From: Candidatus Altimarinota bacterium
GTDB lineage: Bacteria; Patescibacteriota; Gracilibacteria; UBA4473
Length of the DNA: 27,306 nt
Direction: 5' to 3'
Assembly (NCBI GenBank): GCA_020630245.1
Contig: JAHDBZ010000013.1
Location: 1-27,306 of the forward strand
Position numbers and translations under genes: made by a program. Positions 13,483 through 19,686 of this stretch are shown here, piece after piece (the stretch's first letter is position 1; every line of letters begins with the position of its first letter). Below the pieces are notes generated by a model that saw only the letters and a program-made list of their open reading frames with translations, was not told the DNA's origin and did not search any database.

Positions 13483-13890
13483 ATGTCGATTTTTTGGAAA
13501 GAGTTTGTAGACAAGGGGAATGCGTTTAAGTCTTTGCTGGGAGCTCTGACGATGGGAGCGCTTTTGGTTTATGAGAACCGCGTACACCCTTTTGATATGT
13601 ATGCGGTGGCGCTCTGTGGACAGCTGATTTATAGTTTTATGTTGGGGAATTTTTGGATGTCGAGCTATCAAACACTCAAGAAAAAACTCCCCACCAAATT
13701 ATTTTGGCGAGGAGGTCTAAGTGCTTTTGTGGTGGCTTCGGTGGCGGGAGTTGCCACTTTAGCAGTTCAGTATTGCCTCATGAATCCAGAGGCAATTCCC
13801 ACGGCCTGGTGGGCCTTTCGGCTCAGTACCTTCGCCTTTTTATTTAACGAAGGATTGTGCTGGTGGCAGCGACGATCTCACAAAGCGTAG
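13483..13890 (+). CDS. Membrane protein, unknown
   Basis: 135 aa with several hydrophobic segments: about 17-32 (SLLGALTMGALLV), 38-60 (YAVALCGQLIYSFML), 80-100 (SAFVVASVAGVATLAV) and 108-125. Ends in a basic WWQRRSHKA. I start at the ATG at 13483 (MSIFWKEF); the ORF start at 13429 would overlap the signal peptide of the divergent gene. The 45-bp gap between the two starts must hold both promoters. The 3' end overlaps a small minus-strand ORF by 13 bp. No family recognised. Confidence 0.65.
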   Translation: MSIFWKEFVDKGNAFKSLLGALTMGALLVYENRVHPFDMYAVALCGQLIYSFMLGNFWMSSYQTLKKKLPTKLFWRGGLSAFVVASVAGVATLAVQYCLMNPEAIPTAWWAFRLSTFAFLFNEGLCWWQRRSHKA

Positions 13891-14033
13891 CGCTGTGGGA
13901 TATAGTTGCGGGCGCGAGAACCAGGGGCTTTGTAAATGTAGCCGAGAGGGCGGCGTAGATTTTTGGCGAGACGATCCTGCTGAAGTTCAGCATCTATTTG
14001 CTGAGTATTGAAGAGTGGTAATAGGTTGTTCAT
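13878..14033 (-). CDS. Small hypothetical protein downstream of recA
   Basis: 51 codons, ATG to TGA, 44 bp after recA on the same strand. The product has a plausible amphipathic helix (FNTQQIDAELQQDRLAKNL) and an aromatic, basic C-terminal half (RRPLGYIYKAPGSRARNYIP). It covers a gap otherwise without a gene, and its composition looks protein-like. It is not RecX-like. No ribosome binding site is evident, as for most genes here. Moderate to low confidence. Confidence 0.45.
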   Translation of the reverse strand: MNNLLPLFNTQQIDAELQQDRLAKNLRRPLGYIYKAPGSRARNYIPQRYAL

Positions 14034-14077
14034 GATTTTTATTGGATGAGAAGTTTGGAAGAGAGAAGAGGGGAAGC

Positions 14078-15088
14078 TTAGAGCGCGGCTTTTTCACGAA
14101 CCAAGCCTTCGATCTCGGCGGCGAGATCGGGATTGGCTTTAAGGAAATCAACGGCTTTGACCTTTCCTTGGCCGAGCTTGGTATTGAGATAGCTGTAGAA
14201 AGCGCCGGCCTTGGTCACAATTTCGAGCTTGACGGCGGTTTCGAGCAGGTCAGCCATTCGGGAAATCCCTTCGTTGAAGACGATGTCGACCAAGGCTGTT
14301 CGGAACGGTGGAGCGACTTTATTTTTAACGATCTTGATGCGCATTTGGTTTCCGTGGGCGAGTTTGTCATCGCCAGTACCGGTTTCGAGCTTCCCGCCCT
14401 TTCGAACTTCAACTCTCACTGAAGAGTAAAATTTTAGGGCATTCCCTCCAGTAGTAGTCTCTGGATTTCCAAACATCACACCGATCTTCATGCGGATTTG
14501 ATTGATAAAGATGATGGTGGTTCCCATTTTGCTGGCAGTAGAAGTTAATTTTCTAAGCGCCTGGCTCATGAGGCGAGCTTGCAGACCCATGTGACTGTCC
14601 CCCATGTCGCCTTCGATTTCAGCGCGTGGCGTCAGAGCGGCTACGGAGTCAACGATGATCAGATCTACCCCCCCAGAACGCACGAGGGCCTCAGTAATAT
14701 CGAGGGCTTGTTCCCCAGAGTCTGGTTGAGAAAGTAGGAGTTCATCGGTATTCACACCGACTTTTTCGGCATAGTCTGGGTCTAGAGCGTGCTCGGCATC
14801 GATGAAGGCAACGGTGCCGCCGGCTTTCTGAAATTCTGCCGCGGCGTGCAGACAAAGCGTCGTTTTCCCTGAGCTCTCCGGTCCGTAGATCTCGATGATT
14901 CGTCCTTTTGGATATCCACCACCGAGAGCCATGTCGAGAGAGATAGCGCCAGAACTAACGGTTTCGATTTTAACGTGTTCCTGTTCGCCCATTTTCATAA
15001 CGGCGCCTTTCCCAAAGTCTTTTTCGATTTTGCTGAGGGCTGCTTGCAGGGCGGCTTGTTTCGCGGATTGGTTGTCTTTCTTGCTCAT
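14078..15088 (-). CDS. recA: Recombinase RecA
   Basis: ATP-dependent strand exchange protein and LexA co-protease. 336 aa. Walker A GPESSGKTT (69-77), Walker B-like DLIIVDSVAALTPRAEIEGD, then the L1/L2 regions (GDSHMGLQARLMSQALRKLT; MFGNPETTTGGNALKFYSSVR in part) and the C-terminal domain ending LVREKAAL. It is a little shorter than E. coli RecA because the acidic C-terminal tail is missing. It lies 69 bp after lexA on the same strand with no visible LexA site of its own, so read-through from the lexA promoter is likely. Certain. Confidence 0.98.
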   Translation of the reverse strand: MSKKDNQSAKQAALQAALSKIEKDFGKGAVMKMGEQEHVKIETVSSGAISLDMALGGGYPKGRIIEIYGPESSGKTTLCLHAAAEFQKAGGTVAFIDAEHALDPDYAEKVGVNTDELLLSQPDSGEQALDITEALVRSGGVDLIIVDSVAALTPRAEIEGDMGDSHMGLQARLMSQALRKLTSTASKMGTTIIFINQIRMKIGVMFGNPETTTGGNALKFYSSVRVEVRKGGKLETGTGDDKLAHGNQMRIKIVKNKVAPPFRTALVDIVFNEGISRMADLLETAVKLEIVTKAGAFYSYLNTKLGQGKVKAVDFLKANPDLAAEIEGLVREKAAL

Positions 15089-15157
15089 GATTTATTTTGG
15101 TTAATTGATAGAGTTTAAGGTTAAATTTCTACGCTAAGGCGCTGGATATTTTGTAAT

Positions 15158-15781
15158 TTATAGGTTGGAAAAGGATTGCACGACCACTCCCTGAATCTGA
15201 AAATTCTGAGTCAGGATTATCGGTGTATGGACAGGATTTGTCGAACGAGGTCTTAATATTATCATCATGTTTTCCCGCTGGAACTCTTTGATAGTCGTAC
15301 TGTCGTCGATAAGCGCTACCACGAGATCGCCGTTTTTAGCGGTGCTTTGCTGACGGATTAAGACCAAATCGCCATCTTGTATCCCGGCTAAATTCATCGA
15401 GTCGCCGCTGGCACGCAGGAAAAAATACTGGCTGTTGGGACGTGCGATCTGGTGACTAATTTTGTAGTAAGCTTCGACGTTTTCTTCGGCGAAGATTGGC
15501 CCCCCGCAGGCGGTCGTACCAATTAGTGGCACTTCTACCGTGCTGGCGACGGTGCTGGTTTCTTCGCTGAGATCATTGAATTGGTACTTGCCATTTTCAC
15601 GCTTGGTAATCACGCCTTTGTCGGCAAGCTTTTCAAGCAACAGTGATGCCGATCGTGGCGAACGATACTCCATAGCACACATCAGCTCGCGAACCGATAG
15701 CATGCGTCCGTGCTGATTGAGGCCATTGCGGAGATGTTTTACCGCTTCGAGCTCTTTGTTGTCGAGGTCTAAAATAGTCAT
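15158..15781 (-). CDS. lexA: SOS repressor LexA
   Basis: Transcriptional repressor that cleaves itself when RecA filaments form. 207 aa. N-terminal winged helix (about 8-65; SVRELMCAMEYRSPRSASLLLEKL as recognition region), hinge 70-85, then the S24 peptidase domain with GDSMN (Ser128) and TIKEF (Lys165) as catalytic dyad. The cleavage site reads TTACGGP, so the bond would be Cys92-Gly93 instead of the usual Ala-Gly; UmuD uses Cys-Gly. I use the ATG at 15781; the TTG at 15790 lies within the predicted transcription start area. The promoter carries a 15-bp palindrome over its -10, and recA follows. Certain family. Confidence 0.95.
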   Translation of the reverse strand: MTILDLDNKELEAVKHLRNGLNQHGRMLSVRELMCAMEYRSPRSASLLLEKLADKGVITKRENGKYQFNDLSEETSTVASTVEVPLIGTTACGGPIFAEENVEAYYKISHQIARPNSQYFFLRASGDSMNLAGIQDGDLVLIRQQSTAKNGDLVVALIDDSTTIKEFQRENMMIILRPRSTNPVHTPIILTQNFQIQGVVVQSFSNL

Positions 15782-15791
15782 CGCATACAAG

Positions 15792-15818
15792 AGTATACAC
15801 TTCGTATAATTTTGACAA
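15792..15818 (-). promoter_or_regulatory. lexA promoter with palindromic operator
   Basis: Minus strand: TTGTCA (15818-15813) and TATACT (15797-15792). The perfect inverted repeat TATAC-N5-GTATA (15794-15808) overlaps the -10 and is a good candidate LexA box. A second related palindrome, TGTATACA, is at 15869-15876. The -10 ends 10 nt before the ATG, so the message would be leaderless or nearly so. Confidence 0.55.
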
Positions 15819-15875
15819 CAAAAATGTATAAAAAAGTCTAAAAGTGCAGTTGTAGACTTGGTTTTGTGTGTATAC

Positions 15876-15946
15876 AGGTGTTAGTGCAATGTGGTATGTG
15901 GCACGTGGTATGTAGCACTTCTCACTTCAGTCTTCTCACCTCAAAC
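15876..15946. repeat. Nine-unit heptamer array, contains copy B of the 37-bp element
   Basis: From 15884 an exact 7-nt register holds nine units: GTGCAAT, GTGGTAT, GTGGCAC, GTGGTAT, GTAGCAC, then TTCTCAC, TTCAGTC, TTCTCAC, CTCAAAC. The unit type changes halfway from GT-rich to TC/AC-rich without loss of phase. 15876-15912 matches 5126-5162 at 33 of 37 positions. Confidence 0.82.
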
Positions 15947-15951
15947 TGGAA

Positions 15952-16428
15952 TTATTCTTTCTTCCGCGGACGTCGGTTGCGTCGACGGCGATTGCCACCA
16001 CCGCCCTTTCCGCCGTGGCGAGCTTTTGGTTTCCACTCTCGCTTGGGGCGGGCTTCGGCAGCCGCTCGATTTTTGGCTTCCGTTTCTTCGTCTAGGTGGT
16101 AGAAATCTTTGAGGGCTTCTTCGCGGCCGCTGCTGATCTTTTTACTACCACACAGACCACAAACTGGGCGCGTACGCTTGCCAAAGGTTTTGAGTTCCGG
16201 CGCTACGACCAAGCGACAATCGTGACAATACGTCGCCATGCGAACGGTTGGCCAGTCACCAGGATCGGTTGCCTTGAGAGCCTCACTGGCTTCATCAACT
16301 CGTATCTTGGTTAGCTCGTCGAGGGCTTTTTCCCAGTCTCCAAGAGCTATTTTACCACTTGCCTTTCCTTCGAGTTGGAACTCGTGCAGAAAGGAGTCAT
16401 TGGCTTGGGCGGCTTGTGATTTTTTCAT
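15952..16428 (-). CDS. Zinc-ribbon protein with basic RG-rich tail
   Basis: 158 aa, not recognised as a named family. Residues 68-93 hold two CxxC pairs (YCHDC and VCGLC) 18 residues apart, a treble-clef or zinc-ribbon pattern. Residues about 120-158 are extremely basic and glycine-rich (KARHGGKGGGGNRRRRNRR), a common RNA- or DNA-binding tail. The N-terminal 60 residues are mixed charge and helical. Its ATG overlaps the stop of the upstream membrane protein gene (TAATG), so the two are one unit. A nucleic-acid-binding role is inferred only from composition. Confidence 0.7.
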   Translation of the reverse strand: MKKSQAAQANDSFLHEFQLEGKASGKIALGDWEKALDELTKIRVDEASEALKATDPGDWPTVRMATYCHDCRLVVAPELKTFGKRTRPVCGLCGSKKISSGREEALKDFYHLDEETEAKNRAAAEARPKREWKPKARHGGKGGGGNRRRRNRRPRKKE

Positions 16429-16931
16429 TATTCTTCTTGGTTATCATTACCTGGGGCGCGGAAAAAGGCACGTGCTTGCGTTTGGCGGTCGAGTTGTGCG
16501 TTGAGAAAAGTAGCTACTAGTCCAGCGACTTGTGAAACAAAAGTCAGGAAAATGCCAAACCGCAGACCGCTTTCTGAGAAATCTCTCCCCACCGAAAACA
16601 GCACTGACCAGGCCAGCACGATCAGCAGGATTTGCAAAGCCCCAGCGGCAAAAAACAGGCTGTTCTCTGACATGGGTAGCTTCACGCGTTCGGATTCAAA
16701 GAGTCGATCTAGGAAATAAACTACTACGAGCAGTGAGATTAAAAATACAAAAGTCCCGATCAAAAATCCCGGCCCTGAAAAAGCGTTGTAATTAAAGGTC
16801 GGAATGTAGTCCTTGGACGCTTCAAACCACGGAAACCAACAAAATATGAGCGTAAGCACGTGACTAATGAGCACGGCTTTTTTCTCAAAATTGAGTTCTC
16901 GGAAGTTTTTGTGGAGGAATGCGTGACGCAT
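16428..16931 (-). CDS. Multi-pass membrane protein, unknown
   Basis: 167 aa; four predicted membrane segments at about 18-36 (AVLISHVLTLIFCW), 50-72 (GFLIGTFVFLISLLVVVYFL), 90-110 and 118-140. Looks like a small four-helix membrane protein of unknown role. The start at 16931 is chosen because a good promoter ends 8 nt upstream; the ORF could extend to a TTG at 16967, which would fall within that promoter. Coupled by TAATG to the zinc-ribbon gene. Confidence 0.7.
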   Translation of the reverse strand: MRHAFLHKNFRELNFEKKAVLISHVLTLIFCWFPWFEASKDYIPTFNYNAFSGPGFLIGTFVFLISLLVVVYFLDRLFESERVKLPMSENSLFFAAGALQILLIVLAWSVLFSVGRDFSESGLRFGIFLTFVSQVAGLVATFLNAQLDRQTQARAFFRAPGNDNQEE

Positions 16932-17011
16932 GTAGAACAATTGTAAAAGAATTGGAAAATGGGGCAATAGAACATCGAAACAACTGATCGTCCGATCAAC
17001 GAACTTTAAAA

Positions 17012-17042
17012 TAAAAACGGTTCCCCGGATATTATTCCGGGG
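17012..17042 (-). terminator. Possible terminator
   Basis: CCCCGGA-TATTAT-TCCGGGG is a perfect 7-bp hairpin. On the minus strand it is followed by AACCG and TTTTTA, so it could end transcripts from the 17260 gene. Confidence 0.5.
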
Positions 17043-17147
17043 CCTTCTAATGTTTTTTAAAATTAACGAAGGCTTGGAAATATATCAAAAAGGATCGACT
17101 CATAATGCAACCTAATCTGCAAAGGAAAGATTGGTCTTTGTGATGAT

Positions 17148-17193
17148 ATGAAGAGGTTCTTCCGCCCCGCCAAGTCGGTTCGTCAGAATGACA
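17148..17193 (-). repeat. Dispersed TGTCATYCTGA element, copy 1
   Basis: On the minus strand it begins TGTCATTCTGACG and ends GAAGAACCTCTTCAT, 46 bp. The copy at 21344-21392 begins TGTCATCCTGAGA and ends GAAGGACCTCTTGAT. Only the two ends are conserved; the middle is GC-rich and variable. Confidence 0.65.
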
Positions 17194-17259
17194 GCCGATT
17201 TTTTTGATATTTAGAAGTTGCCCCCGGCCGGCCATAGGTCGACAGGGGGGCTTAGAGAT

Positions 17260-17814
17260 TTAGGAGCGATCCCTCTTTGGCGTTTCTTCATTTCCCAAAA
17301 ATAAAGACATTAGTAGAGAGACAGCTAATAAGGCTAGAGCAATGGAGCCGGTCCAAAACTCCCCAGCTTCATAGTTGGTGCTGACTCCCTTAAAGACACA
17401 ACCCAGACCAACAGTACTTAGTATCCAGGGCCAGGGATTTTCTTTGATAGGAGGAAATCCATTCCAAAGAATCATGCCACCAAGCCACAGACTCCCCAAC
17501 CAAAATAGTTGAGACAACATGATCAGGACAGGGTTTTCAAACAACTGCGGGGTTTTGATTGTTGCGATTAACGTTCCTACGCCCAGTGTCACTAGTAGAC
17601 CTCCCCAGGCAATTCGCTTGGGGAACAGCGCAAAAACAAATCCTATCAATAAGCAGGTTCCGGTTATGACAAAAAATCGAAGACCATTTTCACCGGAGAT
17701 CCACTCTCCGAATTCCGCCATCCAGGGCCATTTAAATTGGTTACCTAAAATTAGGGATAGCATGGGAATCGTCATTAAGATGAAGAAAAAAAATGCCGTT
17801 TTTGGGTTCTTCAT
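17260..17814 (-). CDS. Membrane protein, unknown
   Basis: 184 aa with about six hydrophobic segments (for example TAFFFFILMTIPMLSLILG near the start, FVITGTCLLIGFVFALF, ILSTVGLGCVF, IALALLAVSLLMSLFLG near the end), ending NEETPKRDRS. Start at ATG 17814 because GGAGG stands 7 nt before it. The leader carries the shared terminator-like hairpin. No family recognised. It is downstream of, but separated from, the 78-aa gene and ftsE. Confidence 0.72.
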   Translation of the reverse strand: MKNPKTAFFFFILMTIPMLSLILGNQFKWPWMAEFGEWISGENGLRFFVITGTCLLIGFVFALFPKRIAWGGLLVTLGVGTLIATIKTPQLFENPVLIMLSQLFWLGSLWLGGMILWNGFPPIKENPWPWILSTVGLGCVFKGVSTNYEAGEFWTGSIALALLAVSLLMSLFLGNEETPKRDRS

Positions 17815-17830
17815 AAGAACACCTCCATAT

Positions 17831-17872
17831 AAAAGAGCCACTCCTGTCAACGGGAGTAGCTCAGGTTAAAAT
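17831..17872 (-). promoter_or_regulatory. Terminator-like leader hairpin (copy 3)
   Basis: Minus strand: ATTTTAACCTG, then GAGCTACTCC (17862-17853) pairing with GGAGTGGCTC (17844-17835) with one G-U pair, followed by TTTT, GGAGG and the ATG. The 11-mer ATTTTAACCTG and the 3' arm plus T-run (GTGGCTCTTTTA) are the same as in the 11012-11051 leader. Confidence 0.65.
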
Positions 17873-17919
17873 ATCAGTTTCAACTGAGTCAACTACTCAG
17901 TCGACATAGTTTTGATACT

Positions 17920-18156
17920 TTATTGTGCGATGACCGTCAAGGCTTGGCGGCCAGCTTCCGTGATTTTGTAAAACCTCCAGTTGGGAGCCATGGGACTGGC
18001 AAACCAGCTTTCGATTAAGCCTTTCTGTAGGCAGGCCTTAGCGAGACTAGCGTGATGAAGATTGCCATCTTCATCAAAAAGTGGGAGTTTTCCTTGGGGA
18101 CTTTCTGCTCCCTTTTTGAGGTATTCTAGCTGTGAGATGCTTAAAGAATCTATCAT
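17920..18156 (-). CDS. Small winged-helix-like protein
   Basis: 78 aa. ISQLEYLKKGAESPQGKLPLF is followed by NLHHASLAKACLQKGLIES and ends WRFYKITEAGRQALTV. The last part is the typical wing and final helix pattern (YKITEAGRxAL) of winged helix-turn-helix domains, so it may bind DNA. It follows ftsE by 35 bp on the same strand and occupies the place where ftsX is usually found. A -10-like TTATAAA lies about 9 nt before the ATG. Confidence 0.55.
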   Translation of the reverse strand: MIDSLSISQLEYLKKGAESPQGKLPLFDEDGNLHHASLAKACLQKGLIESWFASPMAPNWRFYKITEAGRQALTVIAQ

Positions 18157-18191
18157 TGCAAAGGCTTTATAACACTAAAAGCCGGTAAAGT

Positions 18192-18887
18192 CTATAGTAG
18201 CCCCACAAAAGCCTGGTCAACAGAACACTGCTTAAGGTCAAACTCGATAGAGCCTTGTTCCAGCCGGATGACGCGAGGACTCAGGCGCTCGACCATGACG
18301 GGATCGTGGGTGGCGAAGAGGATCGTGAGGCCGCGTTCTTTATTGATCTGCGCGAAAAGGTCGGCAATACCGCGAGAGTTGAGTGGGTCCAGATTTCCGG
18401 TAGCCTCATCGGCGATAAGGATCTTGGGGTCATGGATTAGGGCGCGGGCGATACAGACGCGCTGCTGCTCTCCCCCAGACAGTTCGCGCGGAAATTTGTC
18501 TTCTTTGCCCTTGAGCCCAACCAGCTGCAGTACTTCCGGGACTTTTTTAGCAATTTCGTGAGATTTCCCGCAGACTTCTAGAGCAAAGGCCACATTTTCA
18601 AATGCCGTTTTTTGCGGCAGAAGGCGGTAGTTTTGGAAGATGATGCCGATTTGACGGCGGTAGGCCTGGACGCTGTTAACCGATAGATCACGCAGGGAAA
18701 GACTATCGAGCAAGACATCGCCTTCGGTCGGTCGTTTTTCGGCGGTAAGCAACTTAAACACCGAAGACTTCCCAGCCCCAGAGGCTCCGAGGATGGCTAC
18801 CATCTCGCCGGGCATGACGCGAAAATCGAGTTTTTTGAGGACGATTTGTCCGCCCAGCTTCAGCGAGACTTGGTCGAAGGTTAGCAT
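18192..18887 (-). CDS. ftsE: Cell-division ABC transporter ATPase FtsE
   Basis: ATP-binding partner of FtsX, which controls septal peptidoglycan hydrolases. 231 aa. Walker A GASGAGKSS (34-42), YRRQIGIIFQNYRLLPQKTAFENVAFALEV (FtsE-type Q-loop region, cited in parts: IGIIFQNYRLLP and ENVAFALEV), signature LSGGEQQR, Walker B ILIADEATGNLDP and ATHD. The Q-loop sequence separates it from LolD/MacB-like ATPases fairly well. ftsX is not adjacent on either side, which is unusual since ftsE-ftsX is normally an operon. A heptamer array lies immediately upstream. Confidence 0.87.
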   Translation of the reverse strand: MLTFDQVSLKLGGQIVLKKLDFRVMPGEMVAILGASGAGKSSVFKLLTAEKRPTEGDVLLDSLSLRDLSVNSVQAYRRQIGIIFQNYRLLPQKTAFENVAFALEVCGKSHEIAKKVPEVLQLVGLKGKEDKFPRELSGGEQQRVCIARALIHDPKILIADEATGNLDPLNSRGIADLFAQINKERGLTILFATHDPVMVERLSPRVIRLEQGSIEFDLKQCSVDQAFVGLL

Positions 18888-18896
18888 TTCTCTGCA

Positions 18897-18928
18897 ATTA
18901 AAAATTAAAAATGGAGAATTAACAATTA
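18897..18928. repeat. AT-rich heptamer array upstream of ftsE
   Basis: ATTAAAA twice, ATGGAGA, ATTAACA, ATTA in exact 7-nt register, 9 bp from the ftsE start. Same period as the other arrays but another base composition. Confidence 0.65.
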
Positions 18929-19033
18929 TTGCCGAGAAAATTTAGTTGATTTTTGGAGATAATATTAAAACCACGAGATCGCGAGCTCGACAACGCTAGA
19001 CAGCGGCGAGAGATTTTCTAATATGCCAGAGAC

Positions 19034-19456
19034 ATGATACATGAAACAGTATTGCAAAAATTCAAAAAGCACGGCTGGAGACAGACCTTGGCGGTGAGAT
19101 CTATCGTGGAAAAAATCGCTCACACGCATCACTTTCTTTCGGCTTACGAGTTGGAAGAGGCACTGGAAAAACGGTTTGATGTGACCACGATTTACCGCGT
19201 GCTCGAAAAATTGCAGGCCGTTGGCCTGGTCCACGAGCTTAATGGTAAGTGGAAATGGTGTAGTGACCCCCATAATCATGATGAACAGCATCACTTCCTC
19301 ATCTGTGAGCACTGCGGGAATGCTGAAGAGATCTTTCTTGACTATCAGTCGGCGATTGCTGAGCAACTCAAACAAGAAAAGCATTTTCGTCTCAAACAAG
19401 TGCACTTAGCATTTCTCGGGACTTGCCAGTCGTGTCAGCAACGAGGTCGCCCATAA
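19034..19456 (+). CDS. Fur-family transcriptional regulator
   Basis: 140 aa metal-responsive repressor. Winged helix in the first 75 residues (TTIYRVLEKLQAVGLVHEL), then the dimerisation domain with HHFLICEHCG (C91, C94) and TCQSCQ (C131, C134), the structural zinc site. NHDEQHH gives regulatory-site histidines. Fur, Zur and PerR cannot be told apart here; the pattern HHFLICEHCGNAEEI is compatible with Fur or Zur. It stands divergent from ftsE. No obvious Fur box is visible upstream. Confidence 0.9.
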   Translation: MIHETVLQKFKKHGWRQTLAVRSIVEKIAHTHHFLSAYELEEALEKRFDVTTIYRVLEKLQAVGLVHELNGKWKWCSDPHNHDEQHHFLICEHCGNAEEIFLDYQSAIAEQLKQEKHFRLKQVHLAFLGTCQSCQQRGRP

Positions 19457-19533
19457 TACAAAATTGACGGCTTTCGACTTTACTTTTTTGAGCTCTGAGG
19501 ATAGGGTGATTTTAGGCTATCATTCTGATGCAC

Positions 19534-19550
19534 TTATAGATTATAGATTT
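19534..19550. repeat. Short heptamer repeat
   Basis: TTATAGA twice plus TTT, in the 230-bp gap before RNase Y. The gap otherwise holds a hairpin (CTCGCAG with CTGCGGG, 19615-19633) and no gene. Confidence 0.4.
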
Positions 19551-19686
19551 GTCGTTCGGACCTTTGTCAGAGCGGCAAAAGACAAAAAATCAAATCAATT
19601 TTGCTACTAAAAAACTCGCAGAAAAACTGCGGGCGAAGGGTGTCAGAAGGGAAAGCCTATCATTACTTTCCTAAACTTAACTGACC

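Larger units (their letters stand above)
16932..17259. other. 328-bp gene-free stretch
   Basis: Holds the promoter of the 16428-16931 gene (TTGCCC, 16-bp spacer, TACAAT, 8 nt before ATG), a perfect GC hairpin with downstream T-run on the minus strand (17023-17042), a dispersed TGTCATTCTGA-type repeat (17148-17193) and a GC-rich stem next to the stop of the upstream gene (GCCCCC at 17220-17225 with GGGGGC at 17246-17251). A 62-codon minus ORF at 17047-17235 runs through the repeat and is not credible. Confidence 0.6.

Noticed and set aside
17047..17235. 62-codon minus ORF after the 17260 gene
   Set aside because: It consists of the dispersed TGTCATTCTGA element and GC-rich stem sequence.
17831..17872. 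Integron attC-like site because of hairpin plus small ORF cassettes
   Set aside because: The sequence near the stem (GTTAAAA) does not fit the GTTRRRY core and no integrase is visible; an RNA leader explains the G-U pairs better.
19457..19686. tRNA or small RNA gene in the gap before RNase Y
   Set aside because: No cloverleaf or known RNA motif; only one short hairpin and a brief heptamer repeat.
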